The position numbers were made by a program, and so were the translations under genes. Source: Hybos culiciformis (lineage: Eukaryota; Arthropoda; Insecta; Diptera; Hybotidae). Taken from it: a DNA stretch of 64,000 nt. Shown here piece after piece: positions 20,961-34,785 of this stretch (its first letter is position 1; each line of letters starts with the position of its first letter). Under the pieces are notes generated by a model, which worked only from the letters and a program-made list of their open reading frames with translations, was not told the origin of the DNA and ran no database searches. Where the stretch lies: NCBI GenBank assembly GCA_964007475.1, contig OZ023273.1, positions 71,053,430 through 71,117,429 of the forward strand, in the 5' to 3' direction.

Positions 20961-21234
20961 TTCAGACGAAGATACTTTACGAGGGATAAGTACTCCATTA
21001 ACTAATTTTTATTTTAAATAAAATTTCTAAAATCGTGGATACTCAATTCAGTATCCTGGGTCCTAAGTTCAGTACGTCGCGCTGTTTTCTGGCGACAAAA
21101 AAAAACAAGATTCAAGAATTTTATTCTGTACTCGATACTGAAATGTCGTGGGAAAAGCGGTAAAATCAAATAAAAAAATTTTTGTTTTCGGTATCTCGGC
21201 TACGCGTACCTAGGATATAGTATCCTCGTCTGAA
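20961..21234. mobile_element. MITE, 274 bp, TTCAGACGA ends
   Basis: The arms are ttcagacgaagatactttac on the left and, inverted, ttcagacgaggatactatat on the right (right end ...gtatcctcgtctgaa). Internal gtatcctgggtcctaagttc and cgatactgaa motifs are further inverted pieces. No coding capacity and no clear target duplication. Confidence 0.75.
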
Positions 21235-21642
21235 TAAAATATTCCTATCGTTTTAAATTCCTCTTCACTCCACGGCATCATTTCGACAAAGGATCTTCTA
21301 ATATTTTGGCATTACTTATTGATTTCAGTTTTTATGTATAGTATTGTCATAATACTCACAATAACTATTTTGCTATATTATTTAGAGTTAAATTTAATAA
21401 TTTCACGAATAATATCTCAAATTAAAGGGATGTACAAATACAAACCAGCAAAATAAAAATGAATTTTTTTTCGACATTCAAAAAACTCACTGATTTCCAA
21501 AATCAATGTCATCATAAGATGCACGCACATATTTGTACTGCACATAGGTATTCATTAACTATATATAAAAAGAACAAAATTTATGTATACAATTTTAAAA
21601 GATTTAATTCGTGGTCTGGTTTTAATTTAAATGATAAATGAC
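21235..21642. other. AT-rich stretch, no gene seen
   Basis: Sequence leading into the assembly gap. The 60-codon frame at 21459-21641 runs into the gap and shows no recognisable motif. Confidence 0.5.
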
Positions 21643-21842
21643 NNNNNNNNNNNNNNNNNNNNNNNNNNNNNNNNNNNNNNNNNNNNNNNNNNNNNNNNNN
21701 NNNNNNNNNNNNNNNNNNNNNNNNNNNNNNNNNNNNNNNNNNNNNNNNNNNNNNNNNNNNNNNNNNNNNNNNNNNNNNNNNNNNNNNNNNNNNNNNNNNN
21801 NNNNNNNNNNNNNNNNNNNNNNNNNNNNNNNNNNNNNNNNNN
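21643..21842. other. Assembly gap, 200 N
   Basis: A run of exactly 200 unknown bases. The round length suggests a placeholder, so the true distance between the flanks is unknown and features should not be joined across it. Confidence 0.98.
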
Positions 21843-24350
21843 AGCTCATATAAGCCTTGTTTTGTGTTGCGCTTCATTATTATTCCAAAATTATAATTTC
21901 ATACAGAATTAAGGTGCAATACATCCATTATTATTTCAAGTCAGTAAGCAAGAAGTTAGTAATATGTTCTCATTTTTAATTAAGCTTTAAAAACCGAAAT
22001 ATTAATCCATTAAAGTTTGAAAGCTTGAAGAAATTAAAATTTTTTTCTTTCGTCAAACACTGTCACTTCGACTAAAAGAAGCTTTTGGAGTTGGAGGCTC
22101 TCAACCAGCCAAGGCTCTAATTGATTTTCATATCAAACTTTTTAAAATTTGATATAGGTGAGAATTAGAGAAACTTAAAAAAATAATTAGATCCTGATTG
22201 TTTTCAAGAATTTAGACTAAGGTTTGGATTTCGTTAAAAAAAGTTATTTTTGTTGTATACAGTATGTGCCTAAATAGTTTTGGTATGTGAATATTATTGA
22301 TTAAAGGTATTTTAAAAATATATTAAATCGAAATGTGTAAAACGGACCCCATAATTCGTTCATAAGGTATATACTGTTTTTTATTGGATATTCATGTTGT
22401 TTTGGATTAGAGAAATAGCTTTTTAGAATTTTTTAAATTAATATTCAAAAATAAAATTTGAATAACATGTCAAATGTCACTCTTATTTGTTTGTTATTTC
22501 GTTTTAAAGATAGTATGCTTTTTACCAAAAAATGTATTTTTTTAAAGACATTATTGAAGATTTTGCACTAAATCTTTTTACATATATTATATAATTAATA
22601 TATTCTATTGTGTATTTACATATTTATTAACACCAAAAACCAGATTATTTGTATACTTTTATCTTATAAGACGTTATATACAGTTTCTATCTTAACTTTA
22701 ATTTTTGTATTAAAGAGTCATGCAACCGGCATCGGAACACTAATTTAAATATATGCATTTGTACATGTATTGAAATATTATATTATTCTGTGTAATTTTA
22801 TATTAAAAATATATATATAGGAAAATATAAAAAGTTCACAGAGACAATTTAAAAGCACTTTAAACTTTGTTTTTAAGAAAAAAAAAAACAAAGATATACA
22901 ATGCTTATGTTACTGGGGCATTTCTTGTTTTTTTTTTTTTTTCTTAAATAAAACAAAATAAGTCAAGCGAAATTCATGTTACCACACCTAATTTAGAAGC
23001 ATAAGAAATTAATATAAGTATAGAAATCTATAAGGTATAATAAAAATAAAATATAAGGCAAATTATTATATAATGAATGTGTATATGTAATAGTTAAATT
23101 ATATAAAATGAAGCATATTATATATATTTATTGTGAAAAATTGCGCCAAAATTATTCTTGAGGAGGTGAATGTTTTTATTAACTGATGTTGTGCATAAAT
23201 TTCAAAATCTTTATCTTATTTTTTTAAATTTTTTTTTTAAATATTTGGTGTAAGTTATTGAGAGACTTGAGAATTTATTATTATTTTATTTTATTCATTT
23301 AACTAGGTATATAGAATTTTCCATTTTTGTTATAGCTTTTATTCAAAATTTCAAATTAAATGTTTTAAAATGATGTCAGGTAGAAAATTATACTATTTAT
23401 TACTATACTATTTAGCAGAATGAATAAACGGAAAGCTAATTTAATATGGATCTTAAATATACTTAATGTTGAATATAATGTTAAAATAGTAGAATATCAA
23501 TGATAATTACATGCATTAATATGTTTATAATATTAATTATATGAAAGCTTTTAATTATAAGTTACTAATTAAATAATTACCTATATTTGCTTTGTAACTT
23601 AACAAAGGTGATTAGACTTTTTTTATTTTGTTCTAAGATTGTGAAGTACGCACGGTTGAAAGAAGTCTGCCAAGTGTTTACTTACTATATACTGGTACAG
23701 AATTTAATAATTTTTCACATTTCTCAAAACTCGTATTAATATTTAAACTAAAAAGGTTCTACACACCATCCTGGCGATTTAAATCAAAAATATTAATAAC
23801 AGTTAAATAATACATTTTTTAAGTCGTTAGATAATCCTGTCTCGCAAATGATATATCCATTTTATTCGAAGTAATTTATTCATAAAGAAAAAAGAATAAA
23901 TATTTTTTATGTTTTGATCTCATTTTAATTTTTTTTCCAATGAAGAAATAATATTCTAAGAAAAATTTATTTATATAAATAAGATATACATCTTATTATG
24001 GGAATACTAAAAAAAAAAAAAAACATATTATTAAATATTGAATTCTTAAAATTTCATTATTGCAAAATCGAATGACTTTGTGATTTGGGGCATGGAAAAT
24101 TATTTTGCTAATGTTTCTTTTATATAAAAAAAAAAAAAAAATTCCTCTCTTATCATTAAAACATAGGTAAAAAATATTGAATTGATTTCTAAGAAGCGTA
24201 AATTTTTTTTTAACAGAAATTCAATTTATTTAATTTTTAAAATTGGTACTTAATTTAGATTTAAAAAAAATGTGGAATGAAATTTTCTGGCATTCCAAGA
24301 ATCTTCTACCATACACTTGTATTCTGCACTATATTGTACAGGGTACTGAA
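21843..24350. other. AT-rich stretch, no gene seen
   Basis: Mostly A/T runs. A slightly less AT-rich patch at about 22055-22120 (agaagcttttggagttggag and following) has no long frame and no second copy that I can see. Confidence 0.5.
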
Positions 24351-24734
24351 CTGAAAAAAATACTCGATGCGCAATCTATAACTAAAATTGCGTTATTTTT
24401 TGTCAGAATAAGTTAAAAATCTTGCAATTAAGTTTTATTAAATATACTATAACTCGTCCAAAAATAGATAGCAAGAGTTGTTATAGTTCTTATTGTTTTT
24501 CTAGTAAAAAAGAAATTGCAAAAAAATTTTTCAAATACAAAATGAGTTTATGAAATTTTTATATCTAGTATTTCCACTTACAGAAAAAATAAAGGTATGA
24601 GCTATTTATCCTTGCTATGAGGGACAGCTTATCTTGCTGAAGTCATTCAATAGCTCGATTTCACTTGTATATACAGCAAGAATAAAGAATACACAGAAAT
24701 ATAGCTGAAGCCAGCTATCTGTTTTTTTCAGAGT
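24351..24734 (-). mobile_element. MITE family CTGAAAAAAACAGATAGCTG, copy 1
   Basis: Read on the minus strand it begins ctgaaaaaaacagatagctg and ends near ctcgagtatttttttcag-like sequence. Internal aactaaaattgcgttatttt on the + strand aligns with the reverse complement of the 3' part of the copy at 28553-28892. No coding capacity; boundaries are approximate. Confidence 0.6.
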
Positions 24735-27579
24735 GAAGATTGCAATTTATAATCTCAAAAATATCTCCAATTTTACTATTTCTATTTAAGAATTTTTATT
24801 GTATATGATTCGCATCAAGCTAAATTTTAACTACATATTAGAAATAAATATTTTAGTAGTACATGTGCTAACTTTTTCTTTCTCTGTTGAAAGGCGCATA
24901 AATTCTAGGAACGAGAATTAACGCAGACGAAAAAGATATTTATGTATTAAAAAATTAAAATAAGTATTTTTTATTCTATTTTAATATTCTTTCCAATTTA
25001 ATAATATTGAATTTAAAAAAAAAACTACCCTCTTATAAGATTATCATTGGCCCTATGAAGAAAAAAAAAAAATTTTAAAAATAATTTTGAAAGACAAGGG
25101 TCCGTCCATACTCAAAAAATTATTTTAAAATATTATTATATATATTGAAGTAACGCGAAAAAAAATTTTGGGACAATTATTTGAATTTCAAAAATTTATA
25201 AATATATATTTATATTTTCGTTTTATTTCGTCAATAAATCTCTCTAAATCTATATATAGAAATAAAATAATAATTATATTTATTACTGAGAAAATCATAA
25301 AATAATTTAGGTTTAAAAAACAGAAAACCTTAAAATTATTAATTCAATTTTTCTTTTCTACTTAATTCTAAATTAATTTTTTAATATGCATTATGTACCT
25401 ACAAATTTATATATAATATTTTATTTTAAAATTTTAATTTAAAAATTTTCATATCTTTATATGTAGTTCTGTTTTTTTTTTTTTTCTTGAATTGTGTATT
25501 TTTCATTTCTTTATGCTTTTGAACATTTATGGTGAGTTCTCATTAAAGAACAACTTAATTAATTCAAAATTCTAAAATCATATGACTATGATCTATAGAA
25601 TATTTTATTTAATAATAATTTTTATGCTTTGATAATAATGATATTTTCATTCGATTTTTACTTAAAGAAATAAAAAATTGTTTTTTTATCTTCTGCGCTG
25701 TAGAAATAATGTATTATTTATAATAATATAAATGTCTGGTTTAAATTATATTATATAATAATGAAAATGAAATTTTGATAAGAGAAAAAATTGTGAATAA
25801 ATGTTAGGAAGTAGATAAAAATCAATGATAATATTCTAAATAAAAAAAAATTAAACGTTTTTTTTTTAATTTTGTTCTTCTAACTACATTCTTGTATAAT
25901 AACTACATTATCTTATTTTATATTTAGAGCTGATGATATAATTTAAAAAATATTTGCATTTGAGAATGAGAACATTAATTGAAATTATGAAAGGGAAAGT
26001 TGAGAGCACTGGAATTTTTTTTAACCATATAGTATATAGTACATAGCATATAGTAGATAACATTATTTATTTGATGAATGATGTAATCATGATTTTAATT
26101 TAATTTTACATTGCATAAGTTTATATAACAATTATACTTTCAAAATATCGAATTAAGAATCTAGATGTTTTATTAAGTTGTTGCAAAAATAAACGTAAGC
26201 GATTAAATTTAGGATTGTTCTAAATAATTACTATATAATTTTGAGAATTTATATTTAAACAATTATTTTTTAAATTTGCAAATTATGTAGTATTAAAAAT
26301 AATATTAACATCACCATCATCATCATCATCATTTATAAGTATAATAAAACCCAAATGTTAACTTTAAAAGTATTATATATAAAGAAAACACACATTTTGA
26401 TTTCTATAATTAAAAATTGAGGCATAATTTCATTATTTTACTTTATTTTTTGCACAATACGCCTTTTTTTTAAAATCTTATTCTTATACAATTGTATACA
26501 GAAAAAAGAAAACAGAATTAGATAAAAAATTATTAAATAATATTAAAAATTAAATCTGTTTTAAAATTAAAAATAAGTTTTTTGAACTTTGAAATGGATA
26601 GAAAATGATAAGAATATAAAATATTTAAAGGCATAAGAGTTTTAAGAACGGAAAATTTTTGACAATAAATCTTAAAGTTTATTTAAATTTATAAACCAAA
26701 AATTTTATATTAACTGCCAATTATTATCAATTTATCAAAATCAATTACTTGTTTTTTTTATTTTTTTGACATTTTGACAATTCTTGTATTTTATTAGTAA
26801 AAATGAATTATATATACCCAAATAAAAACATAGACAACATAAGTACATCCATATATTGTATGCTGTTTTGTAAGTTATAAGCCCTTGCTTATAACTATTA
26901 CATGAGAAAAATCTCCAGATGATGTGAGAATATTAATTCAAAGATTCGTGCAACAAATTTATTTTTATACATCCATGTGAAGTGCACACATTTTTTTTTT
27001 CACCCCTGCAGTTATTATTTTGTAAATTAAAAAAAATATAAATTTACATCACGTATGTACCTATTTTTATTGATTTGTATATAATTATGGTTTTCATTAA
27101 CATATAACTGTAAATATGAATACAAAACTATTTGTCTAAATAAAACCGGGTAAATTTAAATATAATTTAAACTGGTTTACAATATTAGTTACAAAAGAAA
27201 TAAAGTTTGTTCGGTAACTGATTTTTTTTATTTTTCTAACGCCTTTGTATATTTGCCTATTATGAATTATTTACATTTGTATTATTATCAAATAACTGCG
27301 ATATTATACAACTTATGTTTACAAATATAACGAGACAGTTTGAAAGAATATAAGTATACCAGTAGAAAATCTTATTAAGGGACGTAGCTTTTTTGAGTTG
27401 AAAGAACTAATAAAAAATCAATAAATTAATTTTTACAGCATAAAACATAGCTAAGTGATTCTTATTAAGTTTTGCTTGTTTCGACCTTCATAAATAATTT
27501 GGCCTTATTTGTAATTATCTAAAGATTATATTTTGTCATTTATGACATGCATAATTTCATTATCTTATTAACTAAATGA
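24735..27579. other. AT-rich stretch with one microsatellite
   Basis: No gene seen. Contains the (CAT)n microsatellite at 26309-26332 and otherwise A/T-rich sequence. Confidence 0.5.
26309..26332. repeat. (CAT)n microsatellite
   Basis: Eight trinucleotides of CAT/CAC type in a row, the clearest non-A/T simple repeat of the window. Confidence 0.9.
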
Positions 27580-27836
27580 TGCCGCAGCTATAATTTCTGC
27601 ATACCCATTACTATGTATGCAATCAAATTGATACTTTTACTTTTTAATCTATCTTTTCTTATGTTGATAGCAATATTAATAAATAAAATTTTTATTTTTG
27701 CAATTTATTCTTCGCTAGCAATAGCAATAAAAATATAATTTTCAAGCAACAATTTTGCCACAATTCATTTGCTGTCAATTTTAGAACGAGTTATTATATA
27801 TTGAAGAATAATTGCAACAATTTGAGCACATGCTGC
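27580..27836 (+). mobile_element. MITE family CTGAAAAAAACAGATAGCTG, partial copy
   Basis: gccgcagctataatttctgc near the left end and ttgccacaattcatttgctg at about 27756 correspond to gcggcagatatattttctgt and ttgctacaattcatttgcta in the copy at 28553-28892, in the same orientation. The terminal bases are missing or diverged. Confidence 0.5.
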
Positions 27837-28552
27837 CAAAAAATAAAAACAAAATTATATTTTAGTTATGAAATCCATAAAAAAATAACATCTCAAATTA
27901 TTATATCAGGCATAACAAGTTAATATAAATAAAACACTCTGTACATATCAAATATCAGATCATAATTTGTTTAATTTATACACTTATTGAATTGCAAAAT
28001 GTACTTCAAGTGCAAATTTTACAATACAACATAAAATATTGATAAAAAAAATAAACACACATGTATAAAGTAAACTGTATTTAATGTACGGAGAAAGTGC
28101 CAATCATAAAATTTTATTTTTTTTATGCTTTTTAATTATAATTTATAGTAAATATAAATTTTAAAATTTTATTGTACATGTAGAAATTTTTTTTATCAGT
28201 AATTGTAACAAATATTTAAAGTACCAAAATCACACACCTAATTTGTAATACAATTTTGTTTTTCGTTCAAAATTTCATTTTCATTGTATACATACAAAAT
28301 TTAATGTTAACGTGATTCTATTACGAAAATTTATTGAAAATTATATTAGACAATATTGCTTTTTTTGTTTATAATGTATACTACGTACAATGAAATTATT
28401 TGAGCATATTCTTAAACAGAAGTTATAATTCGTGGTTTTAATAAAACAAAAAAAAAATTAGTTACGCTTCATTCTTTAATAATAATATTAAACCTACGTA
28501 AGTTTATAAATAAAATATATTATTACGAATTACGACTATATTGAATTGTAGA
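27837..28552. other. AT-rich stretch, no gene seen
   Basis: A/T-rich sequence between two copies of one MITE family. Nothing else was recognised. Confidence 0.5.
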
Positions 28553-28892
28553 TACACTGAAAAAAAAAAACAGATAGCTGCGGCAGATATATTTTCTGTA
28601 TATTTTTTGCTATTCAAATAGTTCAAACCGAAAAAGAGCTAATACTTCTACTTCTACTATCATATTGCTATACTTATTTGTCATAAAAATTTCAGAAACT
28701 CATATTGTATTAAAGAATTAATTTTTGTTATTTATTTTTCCCTAAAAAAAATAATAAAAATTATAATTTTAGAGAAGCAAAATTTTGCTACAATTCATTT
28801 GCTATATATTTTGGACTACCAGAAAATATTGCAGTTTTAGTTTTAGCTGGTTCTTATAGCTAATTTTCCAACGAGTTTTTTTTTGTACTGTA
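28553..28892 (+). mobile_element. MITE family CTGAAAAAAACAGATAGCTG, copy 2
   Basis: Starts tacactgaaaaaaaaaaaca, followed by gatagctg, and ends gtttttttttgtactgta, giving short inverted ends (tacaNtg plus A-run). The interior matches the minus-strand copy at 24351-24734 and the partial copy at 27580-27836. About 340 bp, no coding capacity. Confidence 0.65.
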
Positions 28893-31800
28893 GGGTTATT
28901 TCATAAAAAAATTTTTTTTTTCTTTAAAGAATTTCAAATAAACAAATTTTTTAACCAATAATGTAAATTTATTTTAAAATATGTTATGGCAAGGAAAATG
29001 CTTTAAATTTTTGTTTTTCCCTATTTTTCCATAAAAAATAAGTTTTAAAAAAAAAAAAAAAAAATATGAATTTCTATGCAGCAAAAACCAGCATGACTAA
29101 GAAATTTTTTTTTGGTTTCGTAAGGTTAGGGTGAAATCTAATTATAAATAAAACAAACTTTTGTCCAATTTTATTTCCAAATTAAGTATAAATTAATGTT
29201 AAATGACCTTGCAATATTAGTTCTGAAGAAAGTGAACAATTTTTCGGAAAAAAAAAATATATATTGCCTTGCAACTTATATAAAATATTGGAGGAGTTCA
29301 AAAAGATCAACTTTACGTTGATAAATTCCTTCGGTTTAGATCTAAAATATGATTTTGAAGTACCAAAGTATATATTTTATGAAATCAAATACCTTATACT
29401 TACAAATATGTTGCATTTCTTATAATTTTTATAACGCTTAAAGTTTATCGACTTTTACTTCTTATAAGTAAGTCTATATACATATTTTAATTCAATAATG
29501 TTCTTTTAAATATTGTGGAGCAGGTCCGTAGCGCCACACAACCCAATATGGGGATAGTCAACATTATTACAACTAAAAAAAAAAAATTGTACTTTCAACC
29601 AAAACAATAATAAACAAAAAATAATAATTAAATTCATTTAATGTCATGGTTTTTTTAATTCATTTTTTAAAACCAAAGTAAATGTAATCTCGTTATTTTT
29701 ATTTTGAATTATATATTAAAGTTTTACACAACATTAAGTCCATTAAATTATACTTTTCCGCAAAATAAAAAATGTTTGCCTTAAAAAAAAAGTAATTCAT
29801 GGTCAATTTATATCTCTTATTTTATACTTATCGTGTTTAGAAAGGGGATTTTAAATTTTTGAGTTCTATACTTAATTAATGCTGTCATAAAGTTTTATTA
29901 AAATTTATCCCGTTTATGTTCATTTTATCAGGACAAAAACCACTTTGATTTATTATTTATTGATTACAAAATTTCTGATTCATTTACACGTTTAAAAAAA
30001 ATATTAATGACTGTCTAGGGATAAAATTTATACTTCGGACGTCATATCTTTTTTTTTTCAAAAAAAATATCATTATTGAAAAATATTTTGATTGTCCGGG
30101 GGTTTTTAATATCGTCATTGAGTTTTCTGAACTTTTTAATAATTATTTATATTTTTTAAAATGTCTGAAATTGATATCGATAAATTGATAGATGACAGAA
30201 TTATTGTTTGGCCTTTGTAATTGCTATTTTAAATTTCAATTCCAAATTAAATTACAATGATATTGAATAAAATTATAAGTATGTATTTTAAATGAAAAAC
30301 CATCATTAAATAGATATCGTTTGCAATTATCTAAAAATTTAAAATAAATGATTTTGATGTAATACTTAGTTATATATTATATAATAATTTCATAATCCTT
30401 AAATAAATTTATTTAAATAAACAAATTTTTCTTGCTAGTTCTGTGAATTTTTTCATTAACCTAATTAAAAATGTTATTTGTTATTATATCGAAAATAATA
30501 ATTCTTATAATGCCACATGAAAGTAAAGTTTAATCCAATTTTAAGTATTCGGATTATTTAATTGATTTTTTTTTTAAATAAATTTTAGTTAACGAATAAA
30601 ATTTGAAAGATAATAATTTTTTTGATAGCTCACATATCAAATTTGTCAAATAGAGAACTCATAAACTTTTATTAAAACAATATTTTAAATATTTTACAAA
30701 TTATATGTAATAAATAAAATAAATTAGAACAACAATTAGAAAGAAATTATAAAGACAAAAAACAAAATTACATCTGGTATTGAAGTTTTATATCGATGAT
30801 GCCATAATAATTTCTTCAACTAATTTTCCAATAACCAAATAAAATGTAACCATATAATGTTAATATTAATAATTTTAATAATTGTTTTTTTTTTTTTATA
30901 CTCGATATCAGCTGTCAAAAAATAACAATTATATGTTACAAAAACAAAATTTTTCTGCATGATTCAATCAACAATTTAGATATTCCATGGTGGTAATCAA
31001 TCAGTCAAAACAGAAACGAATGTTAAAAAAACAATAATATTATTTTTTTGTTTATTTAATGACTTTCTAAAATATAAATTATCAATATTCAAAAAAAAAA
31101 TTAAAAAATTTTTCTAGCCCGTTAAAGGTAAAATTTGAAAACATACTTACATGAAAAATTGTTTACATAAATGTACATAATATTTTATTTTAGGTATTGC
31201 ATTTGATTATATCATTTGCGTTTTTTTTTTTTTTGGAAGAAGTTATCTAATAATTTAATAATAAGTGAGAAAAATTAAAATAAGCAAAAAAAAAAACGAA
31301 ATTTAATTATTATATATGAGTTTTGTATTTAGGCTGGTAAAAAAAAAAATAAAATTAAGAAAAAATATTGAAATTTCATTATAAAAATAAATAATATCTA
31401 AATTTTTTTATTTATTTCTTTTTTTTTTTAATTTAAAGCTAATAAATAAACTTCATCCTAAATTTTACATTATGTTACGTTAGATACCATAATATTATTT
31501 CTTTACTATATGGCAATTAAATACGGTATTTATTCATGATGAAATTTAGTGACCTCTATTCAATTGAAAAATTATATTATTTGGGCCAAATTTTTTAAGT
31601 AATAGTTTTATCTTAAAGTATATTATAATAGTTAACAAAAACAAAATTTTTGTTTAAATATTTATTGAAAAAAAACATTGTTTGTTCTTTTTTAAGTTTT
31701 ATTAAGAACTGACATATGTTACTTGTAGAACATATGTAAAAGTCAAATAAATATGGTTTAATAAACGGCTACACATTTTTCAACATTCAAAGCAGAAGCT

Positions 31801-34253
31801 ATATAGAAAAAAGTGTGGTTGTTTTTGTTTGCATTTACACAAAATATTGTTTTTTTTTTTTATGAATTTCTTTTTATTTACTTTTGTAATTAAACTTTCT
31901 CATTCAATTAAATTTAATAAATGTTTCTATCAAAATAAAAAATAAAAATATTATACATATACCTACCTTTTTTTTTTTGAAATTAACTATATATAAATTT
32001 TTAACGAATTTTTTATTAATTTTGTTTTCATATAAAATTATAATATTTTTAAATTTTTTAATGCTTATTATTGAAATTTATTAACTAAATCCTATAATGG
32101 AAAAAAATATTTAATTAATATTTTTTTTTTTTAGATAAAACGTGTCATAAAAATACAAATTGGTTTTGTGTTAACTTTTAATGTTAATATAGAATTTAAT
32201 ACCAAGACTCGAATTGGATCGCTGCGTCCATGAAGAAGAAGAATTTAATATACTATGAATATAAAAGTTAAAAAGTGTTAGGATTTCATTTTAAAATCGT
32301 TTTAAGCTCAATGTTTAAAAATTTTATTTTCATTTTTGAGTATTTTTAAAATCTAAAACGCCTATCAAAATGAATCCTGAGTAGTTAGTACTGTTTTTCA
32401 TTATTATGAGATCAATGGAAATTTGTGTCTTCATTCAGATTCAGACAAACAAACAAATTGAAAGTTTATTTAAAAAAAAATTATATAAATATTTGTAACA
32501 TTTCTGTAATTTATTTCAAACCACTGATTCTATTAAAATATTTCCATGACCAATAGAAAACAACAGAATGTAATTGAAAATCCTTTGAGTGAATATGTTT
32601 ATTTATTGAATTGAAGTAGATGTATTCATTCAAGTGTCTGTTTTCTTTTTATTACAGAAAAATAACTTTTAAAGAATAATAGGGTTTAAAATTTGAAATT
32701 ATGATTTTTTTTTTGTCAATTTGAATAAAGTGTTCTTAATAATTGATTGGCATAAAATAATTTATTTGATTTTTCATAAATCTCTCTTTAAATTATATTT
32801 TTGTTCTTTACTAAATTTACACAAAATTCCACTTGTTGGTGTTTACTTTTGGCATTATATAAAATTTCCATTAAAACCTCAAAAAATGTTTAATTTTGTT
32901 CAAATTTAGTTAGTAAAATATTTTTTATTAAATACAAATGTATTTCTAATAATCGTTGACAGCCTTTACAATTTCGTAAGTTAAGTTCTCAAAAGGTAGC
33001 ACTTCCCTGATCTAGATGATATTAATTTCTCTTTATATATTATATCTACACATTTAAGAAAAATTTTTTAATCAAAATTAAATTAAATGTAAATTTTTCC
33101 TGGTTTATTTGCTTTGAATTTTGGAAATAAAAACATATATAATTTTCCCTTTTTCGAAATAACTCAAATGAACCAGAAAATAATAAAATTAAAAAAAAAA
33201 TTTATGAAATTTCACATTGAAATAAATGAAGTAATAAATGGTAAGTGTGAATATTCAATTGTAAATATTAATTCAGTATTATTTTACTTACTTAATAAAA
33301 TGAAATAAAAAAATTAATAAAAAACAAATTATACAAAATTTATAAAATGTAAAAATTTATTAACTTTTTATTGAAGTTATAATAAATTTTTTTATTTATC
33401 TTTTTAAATAGTTTTTTTTTTTTTAAACTTAGAATTATTACTTTATTTACTTCTTTGCCTATTTGGTCAATAAAAAATTTTTTTTGAGGAAATTATTATA
33501 ATATTTGTACTTCGAAAAATTTCTTCTCGCTCTTTAGCACATAGTTTTATGTAAGTACTTTAAAAAAAATTTAATTATAGCTGGTTTTCATTTAATTTAA
33601 TAATTGAATTACGAAGATAATATAGAAATATGCTTACTCGGGTATGTGTCAATGTGTATAGTATATGATATTAAATTTTGAATCAATATTTCATTTAAAT
33701 AAATCAAAGTTAATAAAACGTGACAAAAAAAAACTAAACTCCGATCGCTAATAATACGAGCATTGCTGTAAATTCGTCTTAGATAGAAGAAAAGAAAAAT
33801 CAATTTTAAAGTTTCACTCTGTAGTGACCCTGGAAGGTAAATTACTTAAAAATTGAAACGATAACAACTTATTTCAATATCTTCTATTAAAAATAAAAAT
33901 TGATATTTCTTAGTTTATATACTCAATATCATATTTAAATATTTCACCAATTTTTTGATTTTTACTATAATTTTATTGTTAATTTTAATTGAGATGTTCT
34001 ATTCATTTTTGTTCATTGTCTAAAAATTAAATTATGAAAAGAAAAGAAAACAGATTTTTTTGCTGACATAAAACTTTAATTCCAAAAAAGAAATTTTAAA
34101 TTATTACCAAAAAATGTTAAAAAAAACCATTAAAATTGTTTTATCTTTAATTTAATTTATTAATATTATCATTACATCATTTTTGTCATATACATATTGG
34201 TAACAACTAAAAGAAAACATTATAACTTTGTTTTAAAATTCGTAAAATATTTT
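28893..34253. other. AT-rich stretch, no gene seen
   Basis: More than 5 kb of A/T-rich DNA without a protein-like frame. A small less AT-rich patch at about 29518-29560 (gagcaggtccgtagcgccac) has no partner in the window. Frames at 32721-32909, 33114-33308 and 33609-33803 follow the A/T background and have no motif. Confidence 0.5.
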
Positions 34254-34785
34254 AATGCGTTGGGGATCGTTATGTTGTATTTAGTGCTATAGAATTTAGA
34301 TCACTAAATGGAGTATTATATGCATCAATACACATGCAATCATTTAGATGCATCTGCGTAAATAATGAAAAAATTTAGATGCATCAGCGTATATAATGAA
34401 AAAATTTAGATGCATCAGCGTAAATAATGAAATCATTTAGATGTTTCGTATTGAATATTACGTAATACCTAAACAAACATAATATCTCTCACAATATTTC
34501 AATACAGCCAAATACAAAAAAAAATGAGAAAAAATGAGAAGAAAAATTATTCTCTCTTTGCAACTACCTCTCCCCTACGCATTAAAACAGTATATTGGAT
34601 ATGTAAACAAAATTTGTTATACAACTCATTCTGTATTTACACAAAAATACATTGACACTTGTCAATTTATATCACTCGACCTTCGGTCTCGAGATATAAG
34701 TATTGACTCGTGTCAATGTATTTTTGTGTATACAGAACTCTTAATTAATAACAAATTTAGTTTACATATACAATAATCTACTATT
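34254..34785 (+). mobile_element. Helentron/DINE-1-like element, copy 1
   Basis: Head aatgcgttggggatcgttat, then gttgtatttag; an internal minisatellite of 31 bp (separate entry); a conserved core reading acaatatttcaatacagc; then a tail with cattaaaacagtatattgg, a hairpin region around ctcgaccttcggtctcgag, and the end aatctactatt at 34785. There are no terminal inverted repeats. The same head, variable minisatellite, core and hairpin tail recur at 39176-39553 and (hairpin lost) at 50516-51014. This block layout is that of Helentron-associated (DINE-1-like) elements; assignment is by architecture only. Confidence 0.6.
34342..34443. repeat. 31-bp minisatellite
   Basis: Units begin atttagatgcatc at 34342, 34373 and 34404, with a partial unit at 34435; the period is 31 bases. 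It occupies the variable slot of the surrounding element and differs in sequence from the minisatellites in the sister copies. Confidence 0.9.

Noticed and set aside
21581..21912. Frames spanning the N run
   Set aside because: They consist mostly of unknown residues from the assembly gap.
34534..34776. 80-codon frame with similar frames at 39306-39557 and 50811-51005
   Set aside because: The similarity comes from the shared tail module of the Helentron-like family. The frames differ in length, cover the hairpin and have no domain.
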